Source: Gracilariopsis chorda (lineage: Eukaryota; Rhodophyta; Florideophyceae; Gracilariales; Gracilariaceae). From it: 64,000 nt of DNA. Under the pieces are notes generated by a model that had not been told where the DNA came from, did not search any database, and saw only the letters and a list, made by a program, of their open reading frames with translations. This document shows, in pieces, positions 33,200 through 41,894 of this stretch. A program made the position numbers and the translations under genes. The DNA is taken from the NCBI GenBank assembly GCA_003194525.1, contig NBIV01000257.1, forward strand, positions 1-64,000, written 5' to 3'. Every line of letters begins with the position of its first letter. Position 1 is the stretch's first letter.

Positions 33200-33702
33200 T
33201 TTATTGTCAAACTTCCAAAGACGGACCGTGGATATGATGTTATTGCTACCTGGGTGGACAGGTTGTCAAGAATAGTTCGTTTTGTGGCTAACAAAGAGAA
33301 ATATACAGCACCAGAGGTGGCAAAGGCCTTTTCTAACCATATCTTCCCGCACTATGGTCTGCTCGACTCTATTATATCTGATCGGGATCCACGTTTTATT
33401 TCCAACTTCTGGCGTTCGTTGATGGATCTGTGCAAAGTAAAGACACGCATGTCTTCCGCTAGACATCCTCAAATGGATGGAGCTTCCGAAGTCATGAATA
33501 GAATGGTTGAAAACTGCATTCGATGTTTTTGCTCGTTTGAGCAGACGGATTGGGATGTTTTACTTCCAAGTGCTGAGCTTGCCTACAACTTGGCTGTTTC
33601 CGAACATATTGGGCTGTCTCCATTTGTAGTCGACTTGGAATGGAAGCCAAAAGCTCCGTTGGACATTATGTTTCAAGCTGCAACCCCTCTCGAACTTCTT
33701 TC
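33200..33702 (+). pseudogene. Integrase core of element B
   Basis: Reads IVKLPKTDRGYDVIATWVD, SDRDPRFISNFWRSL (second catalytic Asp) and DGASEVMNRMVENCIR (catalytic Glu). The reading frame is interrupted at 33702 by a solo LTR and continues at 34516. Confidence 0.85.
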
Positions 33703-34515
33703 TGTGGTGCAATGCCCCAAAGGGGAAAAACACTGCAAGAACTTCGGGATCTTCCTCTCAAGAGGTTAACCCAGTTGGGTAGAGCCCTCCCAGAGGTGTT
33801 ACGGCGAATCTGGTTTGTAAGACCAGGGACACCTGTCGCGACTTGCGCAGGGAGTTGAAGGTGAAGAATCGGTATCCGCGTGAGCGTGATGTGATCCTTA
33901 GTAGAGGTATGCTTCCACGTAAGTGGGGATGTGTGAGCGGGTGCATACAGGACGGCCGCGGGTAGCGGGATTTACTACCCTGGAAGGGGGAAAGGAGGAA
34001 GAGTGGGCGAGGGTGAGTCGCGAGAGCGACGAACAAATACAGCAATGCCAGTGGACAGGACTCCCTATACAGGGCGAAACAACAATGTGATTGGAACAAT
34101 TATACTCCCAAGGATGGGTCTCTTTAGGTGTGCAAGGGGGTTGGAGGTCCCGTGGTTCACGGCGTTTCCCTGCAAGGAAAAGTTGAGAACGCGCGGAAGC
34201 GGCAACAACTAGAGCCAGTTCCCCAGGTTGGGGTGCCTTGTTGGGGAAGCTTTACTGGTGCGACGGCACTGCAGCGTCGCACTGAGTACTGAATTCCCAG
34301 AAATGGGTGTGAAAATAATAAATAATATTAGCTAAAATACTCCACATTTCGTGGCAACATCCACTACTGTGGCCATCCGCCAATTGACCCAAAACCGTGT
34401 CCCTCGTGTCCCTATCCACCATAGTGGTGCGTAGTTCATATACACACTACAAAACCGATAATATCGGGAAAACAATCAAGTACCTAGAATCCCTCCCTGA
34501 GGGCGTTGCACTTCA
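33703..34515 (-). repeat. Solo LTR of family A in the integrase of element B (813 bp)
   Basis: Plus strand TGTGGTGCAATG to GCACTTCA, so it lies in minus orientation relative to A2. Flanks CTTTC (33698-33702 and 34516-34520) are a perfect duplication. Confidence 0.93.
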
Positions 34516-35067
34516 CTTTCTGATTTTCGATATTGTCTTCAGACTGTCACAGATGACGAAGTATATGCTCATTAACTCGCGAACGTCCGACAAACCGCAG
34601 AAGCTAGTGTTCATTTTAAGAAGCCTACGTATCAAGGTGGGGATTACGTCTGAGTGTCCAGGAAAATTTTCAAAGATTTGTACTGCAAAGCACAGGAATC
34701 TTCTAAGTTATCTGCCCGCAGGTTTGGACCATTCCGAATCTTAGAGCTGATTGGAAAAAATGCCATCCGGGTAGACTTCCCCGCTCACGTTCGGACCTAC
34801 CCTGTAGTTCATGTGTCTCACATTAAGCCACATCTGTTGCATCTTATGAACATTGCGCAGCAAACGTCTTGTACCCCAACTCCAGTTATGGCGTCATCAA
34901 GAATCAATCTGTATAACGTGGACCGCATTCTCGCCCACCGGAAAAGAGGACGAGGATATCAATGGCTTACGCTGTTGGAAAATTCCAACACGCATGATGC
35001 TCAATGGCAACCCACAAGAGATTTTGTGGATGCAGAAGGTATGCTAACGAAGGCGTTTCTAGATTAA
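34516..35067 (+). pseudogene. Integrase C-terminal and chromodomain-like tail of element B
   Basis: Frames with frameshifts read KYMLINSRTSD and SSKLSARRFGPFRILELIGK (the integrase GPF motif region), YPVVHVSHIKPH, and a chromodomain-like end (YNVDRILAHRKRGRGYQWL, DAQWQPTRDF). Confidence 0.78.
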
Positions 35068-35143
35068 ATTATTAAGAACAACCTTCTTACAGACTTGCAT
35101 TGAAGCATTGACGTGGTCGTCAATGATGCTGGGAGGACAATGT

Positions 35144-35371
35144 TGCAACAGTGTTTAACTAGATGAAGCGCAACTGAACGCGCCTGCATGTGTAATTGGG
35201 TGTGAGTACTATGGACTTTTAACTGGGCTCAGGGTAAGGGTCGTCGTGAAAGTATCACAAGAGCTGCATATAAGCGTGCTGGAGAGAAAGGAGCAGAGAG
35301 AAGAAGCATCGATCAATCAGAGAGAATAAAGCTTCTACATCCTAACCGCTTATTTCATAACCCTCGTTGCA
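35144..35371 (+). repeat. 3' LTR of element B (228 bp)
   Basis: TGCAAC to GTTGCA, with a TATAAG box-like motif near 35270 and AATAAA near 35326. Duplication CTTAC follows at 35372-35376. Inverted relative to its partner at 14608-14832. Confidence 0.9.
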
Positions 35372-35549
35372 CTTACGTTTTCGCACAGATGTGATACACG
35401 TCTGTGGAAGACGTACTTTTCACGCTAAGGTGGCATTTCGTTTCTAATTCCAAACACAGGTTGATCTTAGCTAAGTTGAAGCAACTTCGATACGAGCTCA
35501 GAATGGTTATCCTGTTCTTGACACTTCATTTTAACTTAAAAGTGATTTA

Positions 35550-36110
35550 TTGCCAAATACGTTAATCAAAAGACCTAGTCTTCTAACTCTATCTTACAAA
35601 GGGGAAAAAGATTACTCCATTCACGACCATTTCCGTTCTGAAACTGAAACATGTGAAAAGATTGGCCTTCTACCTCAACCTAACCTTATTTCGTATTATG
35701 GATGCTTGGAAACCGACTCTCATGTTGTCGGAATATGTCTAAGAGAATACGAAGAAACACTGCTGAGGCGTGTATGGCGTTTATGGTCAGTTTTGGATAT
35801 CGCAAAGTGTCTAGTAGCTCAGGTTGTAGAAGGCGTAGAACATCTTCACTCTCTAAATGTATGTCACAGCCATTTGAACCCAAACAACATCATGCTTGGC
35901 GGTAATGATACACGGCTGTCATTATTGATTTTGAATCAGCTCGACCAACTGGTCAAAATCTCAGTTCCAAGAAAGGTACGAAGGGCTGGCATAACAGAGA
36001 TCAACGCATGTGTGTGGAGGAAAACGATTTGCATGGTGCAGCAAGGCTAAGAGACTTTCTGCGCAAGGCCTCTTGCTGGAAGCCTACCGTCAGTACGATA
36101 CAGTCCTAAT
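35550..36110 (+). pseudogene. Protein-kinase-domain fragment, frameshifted
   Basis: The open frame reads like the middle of a kinase domain: PQPNLISYYGCLE, then VAQVVEGVEHLHSLNVCH and LNPNNIML (catalytic-loop region). The loop reads HSHLNPNNIM, lacking the catalytic Asp. Two extra bases near 35909 shift the frame, and the metal-binding motif then appears in another frame (VIIDFESAR), continuing to about 36080. It lacks a glycine-rich loop and a proper start. It could be a gene with errors or introns, but a decayed copy is more likely. Confidence 0.5.
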
Positions 36111-36557
36111 ATAAGACTTGGAAGTAGGGTTACTCACTTTCCCTATCTCTTTAGTGTTATAAAGCATTATAGCTGCCAACTGGGGAACGACTGGCTTCTC
36201 AACTTCGGGGTTTCACTCTTGCAAAGCAGCACCGAATACGCCAGATCTGAAGAAGGAATTAGACAACCCCTTAAGTCTGGGTGAGACAAAGAAGTTTGGA
36301 TGACTGGATGAGAAAAAGGACAAACGGGTTCGGAAATATGCGGTGAACAAGTTCAGGTTCCGATTTGAACCGTTTTCCAAAACCGTCCTTTAAGGCTGTC
36401 AGGGCTGACCCGGAGTTCTCTTCCACACCGTGAACCCTAGTGATATCTTTAACTCCATGCAGACCGAAACGTCGAATCGCTGGCCCGTTTGCCTAGCAGA
36501 CACTGCAGTGACGTGATTATGCTCGATGAAGTGAGTGACGTCATTAAGAACCAGTTC
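36111..36557. other. Intergenic, no gene seen
   Basis: Between the kinase fragment and the convergent GT61 gene. No repeat or reading frame of note. Confidence 0.4.
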
Positions 36558-37769
36558 TTACAGCTTCTGTTGCAGGTGGAGAGCTTCTAGTGTCAGTCGA
36601 ACCAGTTGCTTGTTATCTGTGTGAAAGTCTTCCTCTCCAGCATTATGTTCATACCAACACGGCGCCGCAATATGTACTAGATCGAGGCTCTCCGCATGCC
36701 ACGGCGTCCAAGTGTTCTCGTCGTTGACGTTCATGGCTTCTCTCAGGTCAATCGCTGTTTGGTTCGTTCCACAGCGTCTGCTAGCGATTTCTATGATGGC
36801 TGTCTTCCGTCGGCTGAACAGCGTGTTAGACATCCCAGCTCCGTGGGGAGCCACCACTAGCCTGGCGCTATTCATCTGCCGAACCTGCATTTCAAAATCA
36901 TCATCGCCTCTGTTCCTCGTCACATTCCATCTCATCACACGTGTGTTGGCCGGCAAGCATTCTTTTAGTAGTTCTTCAAATTGGTCTACGTTCAACCACC
37001 TCCTTCGCGTCGCGTCCTCTCTGCCATAGACGATAACGGGAGCTGTCTCACTTGCAGGATCACTGTCTAATCCAAAGCCCGCTAGTACTGAATCTCGAAA
37101 CGTTTGCAAACCCTTTCGTTTCAATGCTGTGGGATGGGGCGTCAATACCTCTGCGTCACCGACTTTCTGCTGTGATTGGAATCGAACTGGTCTCCACATT
37201 GTGTTTCTTTTAAACTTCACAACATGGTTGAAGCAAGTGCATTTTGGGAGTTTCCATCTATCAATCACGTTGAACCCTCTGCCCACGTATCGTAGGAAAG
37301 CCTGCTGCGCCTGCGCAACCCATCGCGTCTTGCGAATTTCGCTTAAATTGACCAGATCGACGATGATGGTCTCTCGATTTACAGGCTGCGCCGTGCACGC
37401 TGTCATGTAATGTAGGAGTGGCCAAATGCAATCGTAGAAACCATGGAAGGGGTTTTCCAAGCATAGTCGAGTTATTACGGGAGCAACAATTGCGCTTGGC
37501 GCCACTTGCACCCGCTCGAGCTTATCATCGCAATACCCAAAGCAGTTGTGCTTTGAACTCCTGCTGTATGTTTGAGCATTTATTCCTGGGTCCGAGTGAC
37601 AGAATTCATCAAAAATGTCTTCGGAGATATTCAGGACTCGCCTCTGCTTTCCATGTAATCCTCCTTCCTTGACATTTTTTTGCGGCCGAAGAATATGACC
37701 ATAGAAGAACGCCCTTGAGACGACAACAAAAACAACGAATGCCACAAGTATGTACCTGCGAAAATGCAT
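36558..37769 (-). CDS. GT61-family glycosyltransferase, type II membrane protein, 403 residues
   Basis: Predicted Golgi enzyme that transfers a sugar to a polysaccharide or glycoprotein. A single N-terminal membrane anchor (about residues 7-24) precedes a lumenal domain. Family signs: NPFHGFYDCIWPLLHY (106-121), the VIVYGRED segment (246-252) and the C-terminal signature VVAPHGAGMSNTLF (305-318), where GT61/DUF563 proteins have PHGAGLTN. Several cysteines before residue 110 may form disulphides. A second GT61-type gene lies 4 kb away on the same strand (41895-44612). The family includes xylosyl- and arabinosyltransferases; the acceptor here cannot be read from sequence. Confidence 0.85.
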   Translation of the reverse strand: MHFRRYILVAFVVFVVVSRAFFYGHILRPQKNVKEGGLHGKQRRVLNISEDIFDEFCHSDPGINAQTYSRSSKHNCFGYCDDKLERVQVAPSAIVAPVITRLCLENPFHGFYDCIWPLLHYMTACTAQPVNRETIIVDLVNLSEIRKTRWVAQAQQAFLRYVGRGFNVIDRWKLPKCTCFNHVVKFKRNTMWRPVRFQSQQKVGDAEVLTPHPTALKRKGLQTFRDSVLAGFGLDSDPASETAPVIVYGREDATRRRWLNVDQFEELLKECLPANTRVMRWNVTRNRGDDDFEMQVRQMNSARLVVAPHGAGMSNTLFSRRKTAIIEIASRRCGTNQTAIDLREAMNVNDENTWTPWHAESLDLVHIAAPCWYEHNAGEEDFHTDNKQLVRLTLEALHLQQKL

Positions 37770-38469
37770 CGGCGGGAAGTTTCATTTAAGTACCTCTAAT
37801 GGCTTTAAGCGGATGATCGCATATGATCAACACCAATACTTACCATCCTGTGCATTAAATGTGGAGTCGGTGCTGCCGTATTTGTGTTCTGAGAAATGAG
37901 AAGTGCGGGGTGAAAGAATAGAGACGGGAACCACCTCTTGCCTGGGTCAAGCCAGCAAATCTGCAGTATTAAGGTATGCATCGGGACAAGAGATAACTTT
38001 ATCGTATATGAGACCAAAATGTTATGCTTCATACGTGATTGCTCTTCAGATAGAGAATCAAAGCCATTCTGGACGTAGACTGAGGCGACAGCAGCGCCAT
38101 ATTACTTCACCCCACCCATTCTTTTCCAATACAGAGATAAACACGCCATTTGGAGGCGGGTCGTTCAACGTATCCGCACGATACCTTCGTTGAAGACAAC
38201 GGGTTTAGTGATGTCGAGTGATTTCTTTTCGAATGCAAGTATACATACAATGAAAAGAACATGGATGAGCAATATTCAGTCGTCGTATGGAGTATTCTGA
38301 AACGATGGACGCTGAGACCCTCGCCTGAGACATGAAAGACTACCGTGTCTTCAGAATTGGGAACTCGGACCCTAAGGGACCAGAGTGCAACATCACGAAG
38401 ATAGCAACAGCATTGATCATGTCCTTCGGTTTACAAGGTTTCCTTGAATGGGTGAAGGTCAGTTCTCTG
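37770..38469. other. Intergenic, no gene seen
   Basis: Upstream of the GT61 gene and downstream of the pseudokinase gene. Only short frames without features. Confidence 0.4.
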
Positions 38470-39689
38470 TCAGAAAAGGGACTGCCTTATATTTTTCAAC
38501 GAAACTTCAGCAAAATCGTCACGAGCTCTTAGCATACACTTCATCAACTCCCAACCGCCTTGACTCTGACTATCAAGAAACTCCACTGCTGATGACCATT
38601 CCGGGTCTTGTTTGCAGTACTCTCTGAATGCATTAACATCAAGTTTAAAGGTATCTTCAAAAAGCTTCTTGAACCTATCCTGCGGAACGGGGACGCCACT
38701 AAACGAAGAAAAGATTAGTTCAAGGAAGGAATACCCAAGAGCATAAATATCTTCCGCGAAATGAAATGCGGCTATCGTAGCAGGAGTCACAGCCCCCGCT
38801 TTCCTGGCCCGATCGAGACTTTCACCCGTTGCTAACGAACTTATCGGCTGCGCGAAGCCCAGGTCTCGAATCTTCACCTGTAATGAACTAGCAAGTCTGT
38901 ACTCAGTCGTATTCACCATAATGCTTGCCAAGCTAATAGATCTATGAACTATGCCCCGGTAGCATGCAAGTACAATAGAGCTTCGATTGTACGTTGCATG
39001 AACGTCTTTATGAACAGGGCTTTTCTTCGCAAAAGATTCGGTTGAAACATAAGATCAAACCATTTGTTTCCAATTTCATCGGCTTCCCTTCGCGGTGCAG
39101 CACATGAAAGCCCGGTTTGTAAACCCTCCCATCGAAACACGAGGAACGGGGCACCGACACGTGGTGGATTGGGAGCGTTCGGAAACCGCCTTTGCCATTC
39201 TTGTTTAAAACGTGGATCGGAAAACGAATCGTCTGTCAGAAAGGTTCCAAGAAGAGTGGCGACAGGTACAACATCGGGATCAATGGCAGCAGAGCCACCG
39301 CTAGCCTGATAAAGAATCTTGTAGGCTTCTGCTTCGTTGACACCGATCTGTACGCCATCTGTTAAGAACTCTTTGAGTAGAACTCTTGTATTGTACAATG
39401 TAGGCTGCGATATTGTGATAACGGCGTCATACAAGCGTATGGAAGGTTCGTTCGATTCAACAGTTCTGGTTGGAGCCAGAGGGTCTGATGGAACGTAGTA
39501 CTCCCAATCGGTTATAGTAGCATAACCTTGCTGGCCAACTAGGCGGCGGATTTCGAAGTCAGAAGGGGAAAAATCGATTAGCAGAGCTCTGGGGCAAAAA
39601 CTTTTGCTTGGTACTCGCGTGCACAAGGATGGCTTGCGCTTGAAGTCGCCACAAGAACGAAACAACGTCGGCGATGAGACGAAGGCCAT
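38470..39689 (-). CDS. Plastid-targeted pseudokinase-like protein, split by a frameshift
   Basis: Two frames form one protein. The first (39689-38949) begins MAFVSSPTLFRSCGDF, a red-algal type plastid transit peptide, so I prefer this Met over one 45 codons upstream. It carries a kinase-like N-lobe (TRVLLKEF with the conserved Lys) and APFLVFRWEGLQTGL. The frame stops at 38949 just after LLYLHATG, and the next frame takes up with IVHRSISLASIMV, IRDLGFAQP and DIYALGYSFLELIF, the C-lobe. The catalytic loop reads HRS instead of HRD and the DFG position reads DLG, so it is probably inactive as a kinase. The 1-2 nt frameshift may be real or an assembly error. Confidence 0.65.
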
Positions 39690-39824
39690 CGAGGATTTGT
39701 GAAGCCTGCTTAAGGGGTCCAAGCTTGGGTATGCTTTCAACAAGAGGCCTTCAAGAAAACTATGTATGGAGCTTAGAACTCGTGAAGGAGCTTGTTCCGG
39801 AGAGTAAAAATCGCGCACGTCCAC

Positions 39825-41003
39825 TCAATCGCGTGAATTTTTGAAATGCGCAAGTTGTGGACAGCCCAACAAACTAGAATTAGCGCAAAGCTTAGAGCAC
39901 TACGAATAAGTAGCAAGTCATTGCCCGTGCGCTCGACACTAGCCAGCTTCGCTTACTTTTTCTTGAGTAAGCACACTGAGGAATGATGGTTGTGGTTCTC
40001 TTCGTATTCTGCTGATTGCAATTGTAAGTTGACGAATATCAATTCTTATTCTTGCCTTGTATCTTGAGAGATATCTTACAGCCAGTATGATTTTGCTCTC
40101 CGTTCAAGAATGTACGACGCCACTAATATGTTGCCTCACCTCCTCGTATCTGAAGAGAGCAGGCCCCGTTCAGGTTAATGTAGTAGATGTTGAGGGAGGA
40201 GGAACAAACCCTTTGGTTCAGATGCTCAGTTCCAACATGGTGAAGGAACGAGCGATTTCCTTTATTCTACAGTGAAGTTATGCTGTGTGTGGAGGCGAAC
40301 GATCATTACTCGAGAGGCCAAGAAAGACCTCCGGCTTTCTTGCTGTGATGCTGGTCATCACACGATGTGATCTCGGATATCAGATTGCAAGTTTGGCCAC
40401 CAATGCAATATTGGCCACCAATGCAATTTTGTCCATCGTCCCTCCAAGGACAAGTAACTGTTAGTATCCTGGGTAGCCTCCCCCAAACGATAGAGGGGTG
40501 AAGGTTTCCATTTTCCTGTTACAACGTAAAGATATCGCACAACCCTCTCTACCTCTCACCCCCTTTTCTGGATGTGCCGTAGACAGCCTTCGGACTCTAC
40601 GGTAGCAATTGCTAACCCTGGTTAGATTGATAATCCTGGTTAGATTGCTAATTCTTTTATCACCGCTAGGCTGCACAGAAAGGACAAGGCTACAGCATAG
40701 GATATCACGCGGGGCACATGAACTACATTCTCGGGGTCTACTAGGACAGAGAGAGAGACAAACCTTATTGAACACTAGGACAGATGAAGAAGCAAGCTGG
40801 TTAACGAATACGTGTTTACAATTCGTGCACAAGAAATTGGTCGAAAACGAGTAGAAGGCTACCGATCTCTTAGTCAGGATTCTCATTTGCTTCAAATACT
40901 CGACCGAGATATTTCCTTGCTGTCCCTGGCCAGGGCTCCTCCCGTCATATACCTCAGTCGACTCAAGGTTTGAAAACGTTGGTAGTAAGAAGCTTAGTTC
41001 GCA
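39825..41003. other. Intergenic, short tandem repeats only
   Basis: Contains a perfect two-fold tandem repeat of about 17 bp (TTGGCCACCAATGCAAT, 40393-40427) and a looser CTGGTTAGATTG duplication near 40617-40650. No convincing gene. Confidence 0.4.
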
Positions 41004-41339
41004 GTGTTTTGTGAGACTGATTTATCTATTCAAAGCATGCAGCAGAACGAACAGGCCGTTCAGCGGGAAGAACTTACTGCTAGGCTGATCAAGGTTAAAA
41101 AGGAGATGTCTGCTTGTGTGTTGGATTCATCCTGGTCTCTAACTGTTCCTGCAGTCTTGCTCAGTATTCCTTTCTCAGTGCGGTTAAAAACCTATACGCC
41201 CTTGGTTTTTTCAGCAATCACAGCGAGTGGCATTGACTACTATCTTGGGTTTTGCAAATGTGAAGAAATCCGAAAGAACATGCAACAGATAAAACGACGA
41301 ATTGCTGAACTCGACAATCCTGGCTTTTCTGAAACATAG
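41004..41339 (+). CDS. Small protein with two predicted membrane segments, unknown
   Basis: 111 residues, or 100 if started at MQQNEQAVQREEL. A charged N-terminal helix leads to two hydrophobic segments (WSLTVPAVLLSIPFSV and YTPLVFSAITASGIDYYL), then a charged, coiled-coil-like end (CEEIRKNMQQIKRRIAEL). Small two-span proteins of this build are common in mitochondrial and ER membranes, but I cannot name a family. Coding status rests on the coherent layout only. Confidence 0.5.
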   Translation: MFCETDLSIQSMQQNEQAVQREELTARLIKVKKEMSACVLDSSWSLTVPAVLLSIPFSVRLKTYTPLVFSAITASGIDYYLGFCKCEEIRKNMQQIKRRIAELDNPGFSET

Positions 41340-41894
41340 AACAGGAACCCATTTGTCGACGGAGACGTGTACATGGGCCCAATAGCTCCGGGTATCTGAA
41401 ACCTAGATTCTAATTGTTGCACCTAACGGTCAAAGAAATCAATTCTGTCCAACCTGATCTTTATCTTGGTCTGTAAGTGCGCCCAATGACTACCGTGTTG
41501 CGGAGGGATGTCCCCGTGCCCTCCGGGAAGCAGTGCCGATATTGTTTTTTTTGTGCAGCGGCATGCTTGATTTCTCCACTGGGCAGCCAAAGAGTCAAGG
41601 CACTCCACTGCATTATGACTTTTTGCAACCTTGGGTAATCCGCTACTCAGTTCACAATGTGAACTGTGAACTTCACATGGAAGTATTCGCCCGAAAGACC
41701 AGAGATGCTAAACGTTCGAATAATAAACGACCCTGCTCGTAATGGACTTCGTTGCAATCGTTGCGGATAGTGCTGCTCCAATTCAATGCTAGCAAATGAT
41801 TGCCAACCTTGTTACCTCCTTTAGTGAATATGTCTGTTAACAATAATTGTCCGCTGTTCTCTGGGTACTGCGGCAAATGTCCTACGAGGTCACC
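41340..41894. other. Intergenic, no gene seen
   Basis: Between the small membrane protein and the end of the second GT61 gene. No recognisable feature. Confidence 0.4.

Larger units (their letters stand above)
33200..35371 (+). mobile_element. Ty3-type element B, 3' half
   Basis: Integrase core, a nested solo LTR, the integrase C-terminal region, a chromodomain-like tail, a polypurine-like tract (GGGAGGACA just before 35141) and the 228-bp 3' LTR. It is the missing continuation of 10369-14832. Confidence 0.88.

Noticed and set aside
41004-41339. Naming the two-span small protein as a known mitochondrial subunit
   Set aside because: Only the layout is visible. I could not match a family signature.
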